Shown: one piece after another, positions 16,346 to 24,995 of the stretch
Layout: each line of letters opens with the position of its first letter
Numbering within the stretch: position 1 is the first letter of the stretch
Source of the DNA: UBA4844 sp050943255
GTDB lineage: Bacteria > Bacillota > Syntrophomonadia > Syntrophomonadales > Syntrophomonadaceae
NCBI GenBank assembly: GCA_050943255.1
Contig: JBMNOV010000025.1
Span: forward strand, 1-25,594
Length of the DNA: 25,594 nucleotides
Reading direction: 5' to 3'
Position numbers and translations under genes: made by a program
The notes under the pieces: generated by a model
The model's database searches: none
Told to the model about the DNA's origin: nothing
The model's input: the letters and a program-made list of their open reading frames with translations, nothing else

Positions 16346-16608
16346 ACCCTTTACCCCCTTAGTAATAAATGGACAAAGATAACACCCCATAGGGGTGCGG
16401 ATCTCCACAGATTTACACCATCTTCTTTAAATTAATAGTAATACTTGGCTTCAAGTAAGTTTTTAGCTTAAGAATTCAGTTTAAGTCATTAATCTTCTTT
16501 TCATTTCTATACTATTAGAGGTTTAATTGTTATTAAATTAATCTTATATACATAAAATACTACCATAACCATATTAATTTCTTTCACCTATCACATTTTA
16601 TTAGTACA

Positions 16609-16636
16609 TAAAAAAGCAGGTTACTTTAAACCTACT
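16609..16636 (-). terminator. Rho-independent terminator after mrdA
   Basis: Minus-strand AGTAGGTT (16636-16629) pairs with AACCTGCT (16622-16615) around a 6-base loop and is followed by six T (16614-16609). It would end the mre-mrdA transcript. Confidence 0.75.
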
Positions 16637-16691
16637 AATAAAAAATAAAAATAATTAAGTAAATCTCGTTAATCGCGTGCTCTAAGAGCCT

Positions 16692-16800
16692 GCAACCTTA
16701 ATAGTGAGCATAGCGAACATCAGAACCTCAATGGCTCCCGTTAGGGAGCATTAGTATTACCTTTAGGTATGGTGCCTTAGGTATGTTATCTGCGTATCTA
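16692..16800. repeat. Modular intergenic repeat, copy 3 (module C with extra block, and tail)
   Basis: GCAACCTTAATAGTGAGCAT ... CATCAG (16692-16723) and TGGTGCCTTAGGTATGTTAT ... TATCTA (16770-16800) match 7684-7744. A 46-base block (16724-16769) absent from that copy contains the hairpin GCTCCC-GTTA-GGGAGC. The repeat ends 6 bases before the mrdA stop codon. Confidence 0.8.
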
Positions 16801-16806
16801 CCTCAT

Positions 16807-18894
16807 CTACCTCGGTCGCATAGTGGGGTCGATTTCGGTATTATCTTCCACATGACCTTCCTGCAATGCTTTCTCCTCAACCAAATGATCTTTGACCCCA
16901 AAATACTGCTCAAATACATCGCGGGCAATATACCCGGCTGATCCACCGCCACTATACCCATACTCAATCACCCCAGCAAAAGCAATCTCCGGATCATCAA
17001 AGGGGGCAAAAGCAACAAATACACCATGGAAATCCCTTCTGGGATTATCCCCTTGCCGGCCTGTCTCAGCCGTGCCAGTTTTGGCTCCCACCCGAATATT
17101 TTCCGGGAAATGAGAAAAAAGAAAATAGCCAGTACCACCCGGCTGGGTTACTGCTAACATTGCTCTTTTAGTCTCGGCAATTGTTGAAGGCTTAACATTA
17201 ACCTCTTTTACAATCTCGGGTTTAGACTTTGCCAAGGTTTTCCCATTATGTGATACTACCTGCTGCATAACATATGGTTTCATCCGATAACCGCCATTAG
17301 CTATGGTAGCTACATAGTTAGCTAATTGCAATACGGTATAATCATTAGCCCCCTGACCTATAGACATATTAAAAGTATCGTATTGTTGCCAGGTGGTATC
17401 AAAACGATATCTAATATCGTGCTCAGCATCAATTTGGTTTTTTTCCTCTTGTTTCTTTACTTCCAGCTCTTTTAATTCTTCCTCATCCCGGATACCTTTT
17501 CTCATTTCTTCATAGCGTTCATTCAGGTCTTTAATTAAACTCTCATATCTCCGGTTAAGAATACTGGCATTAACTTCCTTTTTCCATTCAGGTGTAGGTA
17601 ATAAACCCTTACTTTCGTCGGGCAGATCAATCCCAGTTTTACTCCCGAGACCAAATTCCTGGGCTATATCAATAATTCTATCTTTACCTGTGCGCCGTCC
17701 CATCTCCTGGAAGTAAGTATTACAGGAATGGGCCATGCCGGAATAATAGTTTACATTACCATGCACCCCAGTGCATTTTATGTTAGGAGGAATCCAGTAT
17801 CCCCCCATACAATTCACGTATTCACTTAAGGGATCCATCGCTTCTTGCTCCAAAGCTGCCATCCCTGTAATAGGTTTAAATGTAGACCCAGGAGGGTAAC
17901 TTTCCTGTATAGCCCGGTTAGCCTCTGCACCAGGATTTAACGGGTCATAAGACTCTCCTATAGGATAATAGTAAGCGGCTCTGTCACTACTCAGTTTGCC
18001 TTTCCAGTCATCAGGATTTAAGGCAGGCCGGCTGCACATAGCCAGAATCTCTCCAGTTTTAACATTTAACACTACAGCCGAACCGACTTGGGCTTTAGGA
18101 TAATTTACCTGCAGTTGTTTAAGAACCTCATCCATGCTTTTTTCCATTACTTGCTGCAGTTCCATGTCCAAGGTAAGATAAAGATTATTGCCAGGTGTAG
18201 GTTCCAACGTTAGCAGTTCTCTTATTGGTCTCCCCTTGGAATCAACCTCTACCTGCCTTGCACCATTTACACCACGTAATTCCTTTTCATACTGTTTTTC
18301 AATACCAGCTTTGCCAATAAGGCTGTTAATGCTATATTGAGTATCGCTGCCAGCAATTTCTTGAGCACTTATGGAATGAATATAGCCTAAAACGTGCCCG
18401 GCCAAAGTTGCTTCTGGATAAGATCGTAATGGTTCCACCGTAATAGTAACTCCAGGTAATACCTGGCGATTCTCTTCAAGTTTCACAACCAATTCCCAGG
18501 GTATATCACGGACAATAATTACTGGTTCAAATAGTCTATATTCCTGCGATTTAATCTTTTCCTCAATAAATTGTCTATCAATTTCGGGATAGTATTCCAT
18601 CATAAGTTCAACCAGATTATCTATCACTTCTTCCTGTCCAGATAATCCTAAATAACTTAAACTCAAAGTATAAACAAGTTCATTCGCTGCTAAAACTTTG
18701 CTATTGCGATCATATATTTCTCCCCGTGGCGCCTTAACTTCAACTAGCCGGATACGGTTCTCCTTAGCCTGAGTTTGGTAAACCTGCTGATGAAAGAATT
18801 GTACAACTGCTAACTTAATACCCAGAATAGTTAGTAAAGCCACAACTATATAAGAATAAACCTTTAACCGGGTTTTAATTGTCTTGGGTTTCAT
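16807..18894 (-). CDS. mrdA: Penicillin-binding protein 2, elongation transpeptidase
   Basis: Class B peptidoglycan transpeptidase of the elongasome, anchored in the cytoplasmic membrane. An N-terminal helix at about 12-31 is followed by a PBP dimerisation domain (RGEIYDRNSKVLAAN near 57-71). The catalytic domain has S337-T-F-K340, S390-C-N392 and K605-T-G607. At 695 residues it is slightly long. A charged, predicted coiled-coil insert at about 447-495 (Lys/Glu/Arg-rich) lies between the SxN and KTG motifs. The ATG at 18894 overlaps the mreD stop (ATGA) and has GAGGAG upstream. It completes the mreBCD-mrdA unit; a terminator follows at 16609-16636. Confidence 0.96.
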   Translation of the reverse strand: MKPKTIKTRLKVYSYIVVALLTILGIKLAVVQFFHQQVYQTQAKENRIRLVEVKAPRGEIYDRNSKVLAANELVYTLSLSYLGLSGQEEVIDNLVELMMEYYPEIDRQFIEEKIKSQEYRLFEPVIIVRDIPWELVVKLEENRQVLPGVTITVEPLRSYPEATLAGHVLGYIHSISAQEIAGSDTQYSINSLIGKAGIEKQYEKELRGVNGARQVEVDSKGRPIRELLTLEPTPGNNLYLTLDMELQQVMEKSMDEVLKQLQVNYPKAQVGSAVVLNVKTGEILAMCSRPALNPDDWKGKLSSDRAAYYYPIGESYDPLNPGAEANRAIQESYPPGSTFKPITGMAALEQEAMDPLSEYVNCMGGYWIPPNIKCTGVHGNVNYYSGMAHSCNTYFQEMGRRTGKDRIIDIAQEFGLGSKTGIDLPDESKGLLPTPEWKKEVNASILNRRYESLIKDLNERYEEMRKGIRDEEELKELEVKKQEEKNQIDAEHDIRYRFDTTWQQYDTFNMSIGQGANDYTVLQLANYVATIANGGYRMKPYVMQQVVSHNGKTLAKSKPEIVKEVNVKPSTIAETKRAMLAVTQPGGTGYFLFSHFPENIRVGAKTGTAETGRQGDNPRRDFHGVFVAFAPFDDPEIAFAGVIEYGYSGGGSAGYIARDVFEQYFGVKDHLVEEKALQEGHVEDNTEIDPTMRPR

Positions 18895-19397
18895 TTTACT
18901 CTCCTCGAAGTACTTAAAACACCGCTTTTGGCCGAGTTATAATACCAAACATAAAGCGGGATTGCCACAATAATATTATAAATTGCTTGATAAATAATAC
19001 TATAAATCATTCCTAAATCTATATGGAATACTTCAAACATCAGTAAGCTAAGCAGGAAAAGCAAAAATGAGTTTAGAAAGGTAGCCAGCAACACTGACAA
19101 TATCCCTACAAACAGGTTTTCTTTAAATAAATTGCCCTCAACCCGACTTATTATATAAGCAGTTAATCCTTTAGCCAGGGCATTCATTCCTATAAATCTC
19201 CCCATATAAAGGTCTTCCAGAAGACCACAAGCAAAAGCATAGACTGTGCCCTGTACAATGCCATTAAAAAGGGTATAAAAAGTCACAAAAACCAGAACTA
19301 GGTCTGGAATCGTACCTTTTATATTATAATAGCTAAAAACATTAGATTGTAAAAAAATAGCAATCCACGGTAATAGAATTAGAACCAGAATGCGCAA
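18891..19397 (-). CDS. mreD: Rod shape-determining membrane protein MreD
   Basis: Hydrophobic protein of 168 residues with about five membrane helices, consistent with MreD, a partner of MreC in the Rod complex that directs lateral wall synthesis. Conserved-looking features are the N-terminal LPWIAIFLQSNVF, PDLVLVFVTFYTLFNG and the charged loop GLLEDLYMG, which is characteristic of the family. The TTG start at 19397 is backed by AGGAG 8 bases upstream. It lies 5 bases after mreC and overlaps mrdA by 4 bases. Confidence 0.93.
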   Translation of the reverse strand: MRILVLILLPWIAIFLQSNVFSYYNIKGTIPDLVLVFVTFYTLFNGIVQGTVYAFACGLLEDLYMGRFIGMNALAKGLTAYIISRVEGNLFKENLFVGILSVLLATFLNSFLLFLLSLLMFEVFHIDLGMIYSIIYQAIYNIIVAIPLYVWYYNSAKSGVLSTSRRVK

Positions 19398-19402
19398 TAG
19401 AG

Positions 19403-20254
19403 CTACTCCTCTTCCACAACACCTGTTTCAGGCCGGTAACCAGTTACAATAAAGACTTCCTCCAGTTTGTCAAAATCAACCGCAGGTTTTATCATTGCTA
19501 CCAATAATAGCCCGTTGGGTTCGCGAGAAACACTGGTAACAATACCTATATTAATACCTGGAGGATAAACGTCTGATAGCCCCGAACTTATAATATAATC
19601 ATTTTTGTTTATCTTGGAATAATAAGGGATGTTTATCATTCTCATCTCATTACTATTACCCAGACCCTCTATAATACCGTTAGTTTCCCGAGTATCCTGA
19701 ATAGTTGCTCCTATTGCCATCTCCCGGTCGGTAATCAAGCTAACCTGGGCTGAGTTCTCATTGACGCTAGCCACCCGCCCAACCAAACCTGCGGGACTGA
19801 TAACCGCCATACCAATCTTGACCCCATCGGTTAAACCTCGATCTATAGTAATACATTGGTACCAGTTATTAGGCCGGCGTGCAATCAGGTGAGCAGGCAG
19901 CAACTCAAAGTTCTCACGGTAGTTATCCTGAAAATCTAACATCTGGCGTAAACGGATACATTCTTTCTTATATTCTATTAATGCCTGGTTTTCGAAAAGG
20001 AGTTTGTTATATTCCGCTTCTAATTCAGTAACTCGTCGCTGTAATTTTGATTTGCTGGTAAAGTAAGCAATCAGCTCATCCCCTTTATCCCCAATAGCAC
20101 TTACTTTGGCTTGTAGTGGTGCATAAGCGCCACGAATCACCTTTTCTAATACTGTTATACTGCGATGAGTATTGGTTAGATTCATTAGCATTAAAGTTAA
20201 AATAATTACTAGAAGTGATAGCCAAAAGTATTTATTATTTAATAATTTAAACAA
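19403..20254 (-). CDS. mreC: Rod shape-determining protein MreC
   Basis: Single-pass membrane protein of 283 residues that links the cytoplasmic MreB filament to extracytoplasmic wall enzymes. It has an N-terminal membrane helix at about 10-26 and a coiled coil at about 62-110 (LQRRVTELEAEYNKLL). The MreC beta-domains follow, with RRPNNWYQCITIDRGLTDGV, GLVGRVASV and GIVTSV. Length is normal. The start is TTG at 20254; AGGTGAGG sits only 3-4 bases away, so the exact start is less certain than in neighbouring genes. Between mreB and mreD in the conserved order. Confidence 0.95.
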   Translation of the reverse strand: MFKLLNNKYFWLSLLVIILTLMLMNLTNTHRSITVLEKVIRGAYAPLQAKVSAIGDKGDELIAYFTSKSKLQRRVTELEAEYNKLLFENQALIEYKKECIRLRQMLDFQDNYRENFELLPAHLIARRPNNWYQCITIDRGLTDGVKIGMAVISPAGLVGRVASVNENSAQVSLITDREMAIGATIQDTRETNGIIEGLGNSNEMRMINIPYYSKINKNDYIISSGLSDVYPPGINIGIVTSVSREPNGLLLVAMIKPAVDFDKLEEVFIVTGYRPETGVVEEE

Positions 20255-20269
20255 TTACCTCACCTGGTC

Positions 20270-21289
20270 TTACATGGATTTTTGGGGCTGTACCAATACC
20301 CTTTTTAAGACCTCAATATTTTCCAAAACCTTACCCGTACCCCGGGCAACTGCTAATAATGGGTCTTCACAGGCATAAACAGGCATACTAGTTTCTTCAC
20401 TGATAAGCTTATCTAATCCCTTCAGAAGAGCTCCACCACCTGCCATCACTATTCCCCTGTCCATTATATCTGAAGCTAGCTCTGGAGGAGTCTTTTCCAG
20501 ACACACTTTTATTCCTTCGATTATTTGATCTACAGTCTCTTTTAATGCAGCTTGAATTTCCATGGAAGATACCTTAATCGTTTTAGGCAGCCCACTAACC
20601 AAGTCACGGCCTCTAACTTCGTGGAATTCCTCTTCACCTTCCCATAAGGCTGAACCAATTGATATTTTTATATCCTCTGCGGTTCGTTCACCAACTAGTA
20701 AGTTGTAGTTTTTCTTCAGGTGCTGCATTATAGCAGCATCCATATTATCACCAGCAACTCTTACTGACCTGGCAGTTACGATTCCTCCCAGTGATATGAC
20801 AGCTACCTCCGTAGTACCACCACCTATATCGACAATAAGATTACCGGTAGGCTCATGTACAGGTAAACCAGCACCTATAGCTGCAGCCATAGGTTCTTCA
20901 ATTAAATAGGCTTCTTTGGCTCCCCCCTGAAGGGTTGCTTCTCTTACAGCTCTTTCTTCGACAGTGGTACAACCGGTAGGAATACTTACAACCACCCGCG
21001 GTCGCATAAAAGGAGTTCTTGATCCCAAAACCTTGTTTATAAAATAACTAAGCATAGCCTGGGTAATATCAAAGTCAGCTATTACCCCGTCTTTTATTGG
21101 TCTAATAGCTACTATACTACCTGGTGTACGTCCTATCATACGTTTAGCTTCATCACCTACTGCCAGAATTTTACCAGTATGGCTTTGAATTGCTACTACT
21201 GATGGCTCTGTAATAGCTACTCCTTTACCCTTAACATATACCAGAGTATTGGCAGTACCTAAATCTATTCCCAAGTCTTTTCCAAACAC
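20270..21289 (-). CDS. mreB: Rod shape-determining actin-like protein MreB
   Basis: Bacterial actin homologue of 339 residues that organises lateral wall synthesis along the membrane. The phosphate-1 loop is DLGTANTLVYVKGKG, phosphate-2 is LIVDIGGGTTEVAVISLGGI, and the adenosine motif is GIVMAGGGALLKGLD. The C-terminus ends near VEVLKR-type residues as in other MreB proteins. GTG at 21289 is the start, with AGGAGG 7 bases upstream, only 16 bases after radC. First of the mreBCD-mrdA series. Confidence 0.98.
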   Translation of the reverse strand: MFGKDLGIDLGTANTLVYVKGKGVAITEPSVVAIQSHTGKILAVGDEAKRMIGRTPGSIVAIRPIKDGVIADFDITQAMLSYFINKVLGSRTPFMRPRVVVSIPTGCTTVEERAVREATLQGGAKEAYLIEEPMAAAIGAGLPVHEPTGNLIVDIGGGTTEVAVISLGGIVTARSVRVAGDNMDAAIMQHLKKNYNLLVGERTAEDIKISIGSALWEGEEEFHEVRGRDLVSGLPKTIKVSSMEIQAALKETVDQIIEGIKVCLEKTPPELASDIMDRGIVMAGGGALLKGLDKLISEETSMPVYACEDPLLAVARGTGKVLENIEVLKRVLVQPQKSM

Positions 21290-21305
21290 CTTGTTGCCTC
21301 CTTAA

Positions 21306-22004
21306 TTACATTAATCCCCTGGCTTTTAAACTACAGTATTTTTTTTCTCCTATTATTACATGGTCAAGAACCTCTATCCCCATTAGTTGGCCAGCTTCCA
21401 TCAACCTCCGGGTTATTTCAATATCCTCCTTACTGGGAGTGGGATCACCAGTAGGATGATTATGTATTAGTATCATCGAAGCAGCGCTCTTTTTTACTGC
21501 TGTCTTAAACACTTCTCGAGGATGGACTATGGAACTGTTCAATCCTCCAACGGATATGTCCTCCATCACTAGTAATCCACCCTTACGATCAAGATACATA
21601 ACCCGAAAATGCTCCCGATCATAATATCTCATCTCTTCCATATTCATACCCGTAACCGCTGTAACTACATCCTCAGGTGATTGTATCTTTATACGAGTTA
21701 TAACATTCCCGGCTATTCTTCGTCCGATTTCTATTGCAGCTTTAATACTTACTGCTTTGGCTGGGCCAATTCCTTTCTCACTGGTTAACTCCTCCAGACT
21801 AGCCTCTTTTAACTGCCTTAGACTGCCATGTTTAACGAGGAGTTGGGTAGCTAGATCCAAGGCATTAAGGTTTCTTATGCCCATACCCAGAATAATTGCC
21901 AAAAGCTCGGCATCATCAAGATATTTTTCTCCTTTAGCCATTAGCTTTTCACGGGGTCGCATACTTTCAGGCATGTCCTTTATATTTACGCTATATTTAC
22001 ACAT
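21306..22004 (-). CDS. radC: RadC family protein (UPF0758)
   Basis: JAB/MPN-domain protein of 232 residues, historically called DNA repair protein RadC; its biochemical role is unsettled. An N-terminal helix-hairpin-helix-like part (about 50-80, LTSEKGIGPAKAVSIKAA) precedes the metal-binding JAMM motif H181-N-H183-P-T-G ... S191-K-E-D194. Length and order are normal for the maf-radC-mreB arrangement common in Firmicutes. ATG at 22004 has GGGAG about 9 bases upstream and follows the maf stop by 4 bases. Confidence 0.96.
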   Translation of the reverse strand: MCKYSVNIKDMPESMRPREKLMAKGEKYLDDAELLAIILGMGIRNLNALDLATQLLVKHGSLRQLKEASLEELTSEKGIGPAKAVSIKAAIEIGRRIAGNVITRIKIQSPEDVVTAVTGMNMEEMRYYDREHFRVMYLDRKGGLLVMEDISVGGLNSSIVHPREVFKTAVKKSAASMILIHNHPTGDPTPSKEDIEITRRLMEAGQLMGIEVLDHVIIGEKKYCSLKARGLM

Positions 22005-22008
22005 TATC

Positions 22009-22587
22009 TTACGCTCCCATAAGATTTATTCCATACCTTTGTAACATTTGATAGAGCTTGGCCAAAGGTAATCCTACTACATTAAAATAGCATCCTTCTA
22101 TTTTCTCTATCAAAAATGCACCTTTACCTTGTATACCGTAAGCACCAGCTTTATCCATAGGTTCACCACTAACCACATAGGATCTGATCTCTTCTTCACT
22201 TAAATGCCGGAAATAAACCCGAGTAATCTCATCCTCGACCTCACAATTCCCTGCAGAAGTCATGATACTAACTGCAGTAATTACCTCATGGCAATTACCA
22301 CTGAGCATATTTAATTTGCGCCAGGCGTCTTCCTGATCAGTAGGCTTCCCCAAAGCTTGGTCCTTAAAGACAACAACTGTATCTGCTGCAATAACCAGAT
22401 AATCGCCTTGTGCCTGAGAAATTGCAGCTTTAGCCTTATGACTGGCCAGCCTTCTTACTGCATCGCGGGGAAACTCTCCTGGAAGAAATGTTTCATCAAT
22501 TTCTGTAGACCTAGTTATGAAAGACAAACCGAGGTCTTCAAGCAGTTTTTTTCGCCGCGGCGAAGCGGACGCCAAGATAATATTCAA
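22009..22587 (-). CDS. maf: Maf nucleoside triphosphate pyrophosphatase
   Basis: House-cleaning nucleotide pyrophosphatase of the Maf/YhdE type, which hydrolyses dTTP, UTP and modified nucleotides to monophosphates. Motifs are ASASPRRKKLL at the N-terminus, IAADTVV, GKPTDQEDAW and the C-terminal DKAGAYGIQGKGAFLIEKIE. I chose TTG at 22587 (192 residues, MNIILASASPRR), since AGGTGAGG lies 8 bases upstream. An ATG-type start is not available near there. A longer frame from 22623 would overlap the preceding gene and adds residues outside the usual family start. Confidence 0.95.
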   Translation of the reverse strand: MNIILASASPRRKKLLEDLGLSFITRSTEIDETFLPGEFPRDAVRRLASHKAKAAISQAQGDYLVIAADTVVVFKDQALGKPTDQEDAWRKLNMLSGNCHEVITAVSIMTSAGNCEVEDEITRVYFRHLSEEEIRSYVVSGEPMDKAGAYGIQGKGAFLIEKIEGCYFNVVGLPLAKLYQMLQRYGINLMGA

Positions 22588-22603
22588 TAACAATACCTCA
22601 CCT

Positions 22604-22870
22604 TTATAGTCTTCTATAAACAAGAAAGGCTAACACAAACCCTATTATTGTAAATAAACTAATATGTAACATAAAACCGAAGGTAAAAGAAAAAATATTA
22701 AGGTCAATAGTGAAAGAAGGTATCCCAACGCTCTGTACCTTTCCTACCGTTCCTAATATAGGCCATATATCAATTAATGCATCCCCTATCCAGCCGCTGA
22801 TAACTCCTCCCACTATCAACAGCAGCAACATAACCTGCCATCCTGAATAGGAATATGCCTTATTAGCCAT
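22604..22870 (-). CDS. DUF4321 small membrane protein
   Basis: Protein of 88 residues with an N-terminal helix at about 12-30 (VMLLLLIVGGVISGWIGDAL), a central IDLNIFSFTFGF segment and a second helix near 65-85 ending LVYRRL. This is the size and layout of DUF4321 proteins found just upstream of maf in Clostridia. Function unknown. ATG at 22870 is preceded by AGGGAGGG. Its TAA directly precedes the maf ribosome binding site, so the two are coupled. Confidence 0.85.
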   Translation of the reverse strand: MANKAYSYSGWQVMLLLLIVGGVISGWIGDALIDIWPILGTVGKVQSVGIPSFTIDLNIFSFTFGFMLHISLFTIIGFVLAFLVYRRL

Positions 22871-22901
22871 GTATTACCCTCCCTGGACCTATGTTTTTTA
22901 A

Positions 22902-22930
22902 AGTTTAGCATTAGTATTACTTAAAAACAA
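22902..22930 (-). promoter_or_regulatory. Candidate promoter for the DUF4321-maf-radC-mre series
   Basis: Minus-strand TTGTTT (22930-22925) and TAAACT (22907-22902) with a 17-base spacer, about 32 bases upstream of the DUF4321 start and beyond the rex terminator-like hairpin. Consensus matching by eye. Confidence 0.35.
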
Positions 22931-22979
22931 GGTTTCTTAATCCATGCAGCCCTGTCATATAATTACATTTATACATATA

Positions 22980-23020
22980 AAGGAGGAGAAAATTCTAAAG
23001 GCGAATTTCTCTCCCCCTTT
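22980..23020 (-). terminator. Terminator-like hairpin after rex
   Basis: Minus-strand AAAGGGGGAGAGAAATTC pairs with GAATTTTCTCCTCCTTT around a 7-base loop with a few mismatches. It lies about 25 bases past the rex stop. Only a short CTTTATAT follows the stem, so the U tract is poor. Confidence 0.55.
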
Positions 23021-23045
23021 CTATAAATCTATTTAATGGGTTGTA

Positions 23046-23675
23046 TTATTTATTAAAAGTCATATTGAAAGTCAGAACTGCCAAATTTACAGATAGATCT
23101 ACATTGCGTAGAATAATATCTGCCGGTACTTTCAAAACTTGAGGTGAAAAATTCAGTATAGCTTGTACACCTGCTGCTACCAGTTTATCTGTAACATCCT
23201 GGGCAACTGCAGCTGGTACAGTAATTACGCCAATGTTTATGTTTAACTCACGTACCCGAGCTTCCATTACTTCAGGTGCTTCAACCTTAATCCCGCCAAT
23301 TTCAGTACCAATTTTATTTTCATCAACATCTATAATAGAACTAATAATAATACCCCGTTCAGCAAAACCATGATAAAGTGCCAGAGCCGACCCTAGTTTC
23401 CCTGCTCCAATAATTATTATATTCCATTTATGATTAAGTCCTAATATTTTAATCAGGTGCCCATATAGTTCCTGGACTTTATAGCCTACTCCACGGGTGC
23501 CAAATTCACCAAAATAAGCTAAATCCTTGCGTACTTGAGCAGAACTAACCCTCACTCCCCGTGCTATTTCTTGAGAAGAAATAGTATCTATTCCTTTACT
23601 TGAAAGTTTATAAAGGTAGCGTGAGTAAATTGCGAGCCTCATCACAGCAGCTTCGGGAATTTTAAATACTTTCAA
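23046..23675 (-). CDS. rex: Redox-sensing transcriptional repressor Rex
   Basis: NADH/NAD+-responsive repressor of fermentation and respiration genes. The N-terminal winged helix (about 1-75) contains ISSQEIARGVRVSSAQVRKD, followed by FGEFGTRGVGY. The Rossmann domain starts with the dinucleotide-binding G90-A-G92-K-L-G95. The C-terminal NVDLSVNLAVLTFNM is the domain-swapped helix region of Rex. Normal length at 209 residues. TTG at 23675 is the start; GAAGGAG sits 8 bases upstream. No clear Rex operator (TTGTTAA-N4-TTAACAA type) is visible upstream. Confidence 0.96.
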   Translation of the reverse strand: MKVFKIPEAAVMRLAIYSRYLYKLSSKGIDTISSQEIARGVRVSSAQVRKDLAYFGEFGTRGVGYKVQELYGHLIKILGLNHKWNIIIIGAGKLGSALALYHGFAERGIIISSIIDVDENKIGTEIGGIKVEAPEVMEARVRELNINIGVITVPAAVAQDVTDKLVAAGVQAILNFSPQVLKVPADIILRNVDLSVNLAVLTFNMTFNK

Positions 23676-24002
23676 ACTCCTTACTCCTTCGCAAAAAACT
23701 TCTCTTTTTTTAATCTTACCATCTTGAGAAAAAAAGCGCGACTATATGTTTTATATTTAAAAAAAATTTTTATTATTATATAATAATTTTTATATAACCT
23801 TAGGCTAGAATATCCTCCGGTTACACCAAAGTGATAAATTTCCTCTTAATTATTTATTCTAAACTAGGCAAGATCCCTTCTTCTTATTATGTGCAATATA
23901 CACCAAGATCCTTCAGACATCAGAAAAAAGTTATAAAAGGTACGAAAATATAGGGTTTAAGAAAAAAGGGAAAGAATGAACGGATAATAGAGGAAAGCTT
24001 TT
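23676..24002. other. AT-rich intergenic region upstream of rex
   Basis: About 327 bases without a supportable gene. A highly AT-rich stretch near 23752-23798 includes the symmetric core TATTATATAATA. The sequence probably contains the rex promoter, but no single -35/-10 pair is convincing. No terminator is evident after the phosphate transporter gene. Confidence 0.6.
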
Positions 24003-24995
24003 TTAAATGAATAGGAGTAAAAACTTGTAGATTACTACTGCTACCATAGCAGCAGAAGGAATAGTAACAATCCAGGCGATTATTATCTGGCGCGCTATAT
24101 TCCATCTAACCGCCTTAACCCTTTGGGCTGCCCCTACTCCCATAATTGCTGATGATACTACATGAGTGGTACTAACTGGAGCCCCCAAATGACTTGCTGA
24201 AAAGATAACCAATGATGAAGTAAAATCTGCAGCAAATCCATTTATGGGCTCAATTCGAAAAATCCTCCCGCCAACAGTGCGGATAATACGCCATCCACCT
24301 ACTGCTGTACCAGCAGCCATAGCTCCAGCACATGCGACTTTGACCCAGAGGGGAACCTGAAAGGTAGTTATTAGGCTACTGCTTACCAAAACCATGGTAA
24401 CAATTCCCATGGTCTTTTGAGCATCGTTAGAACCATGGGCAAAAGATGCCATACAAGCAGAAACAACTTGGAGCCTGCGAAAATTATTATTTACCCGTGC
24501 TGGTGATGCGCCTTTAAATAACCAGAATAAACCGGTCATAAAAAAACTACCTCCGGCAATACCTAAAAGAGGAGCTAGTAAAAGTCCAGATAGTATAACT
24601 AAAAATCCCTGCCAATTAACAAAAGTAAAACCAAAACCCGCAATTATACCACCAATTAAACCTCCGATAAGGGCATGGGATGAACTACTGGGTATACCAA
24701 AACGCCATGTAAATAAGTTCCAAAAGATAGCGCTTATTAAACAGCTTATAAGTACTAACGGGGTTACCATGTCAGGAGATACCATACTTTTACCTATAGT
24801 CTCAGCGACAGCAGTCCCACTCATAGCTCCTAAAAAATTTAATGTAGCAGCAATTATAATTGCAGTATAGGGGGAAAGGGCTTTGGTTGAAACCGAAGTA
24901 GCAATAGCATTAGCAGTGTCATGGAAACCATTAACAAAATCAAAAATTAGTGCTAAAAATACAACGACTATAACAACGAGCACTATACTATACAT
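24003..24995 (-). CDS. pit: PiT-family inorganic phosphate transporter
   Basis: Low-affinity phosphate permease of the PiT family, driven by ion gradients, with about ten membrane helices in 330 residues. The two duplicated signature motifs are visible: DFVNGFHDTANAIATS near the N-terminus and ASFAHGSNDAQKTMGIV in the second half. A further conserved stretch is GAPVSTTHVVSSAIMGVGAA. ATG at 24995 lies within the end of the DUF47 gene (8-base overlap), the usual DUF47-pit pair. Confidence 0.95.
   Translation of the reverse strand: MYSIVLVVIVVVFLALIFDFVNGFHDTANAIATSVSTKALSPYTAIIIAATLNFLGAMSGTAVAETIGKSMVSPDMVTPLVLISCLISAIFWNLFTWRFGIPSSSSHALIGGLIGGIIAGFGFTFVNWQGFLVILSGLLLAPLLGIAGGSFFMTGLFWLFKGASPARVNNNFRRLQVVSACMASFAHGSNDAQKTMGIVTMVLVSSSLITTFQVPLWVKVACAGAMAAGTAVGGWRIIRTVGGRIFRIEPINGFAADFTSSLVIFSASHLGAPVSTTHVVSSAIMGVGAAQRVKAVRWNIARQIIIAWIVTIPSAAMVAVVIYKFLLLFI

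Larger units (their letters stand above)
16346..16806. other. Intergenic region between mrdA and the VWA/MoxR cluster
   Basis: No protein gene is supported. From the mrdA side it holds a repeat copy (16692-16800), a terminator (16609-16636) and about 260 bases of very AT-rich DNA that should contain the promoter of the cluster. I could not pick one convincing -35/-10 pair. Confidence 0.7.

Noticed and set aside
16346..16608. A specific promoter for the VWA/MoxR cluster
   Set aside because: Several AT-rich hexamers fit loosely (for example TTGAAG or TAGTAT), but no pair with good spacing stands out.
23676..24002. Rex self-operator
   Set aside because: I looked for TTGTTAA-N4-TTAACAA-like or TTGTGA-type palindromes in the rex leader and found none convincing.
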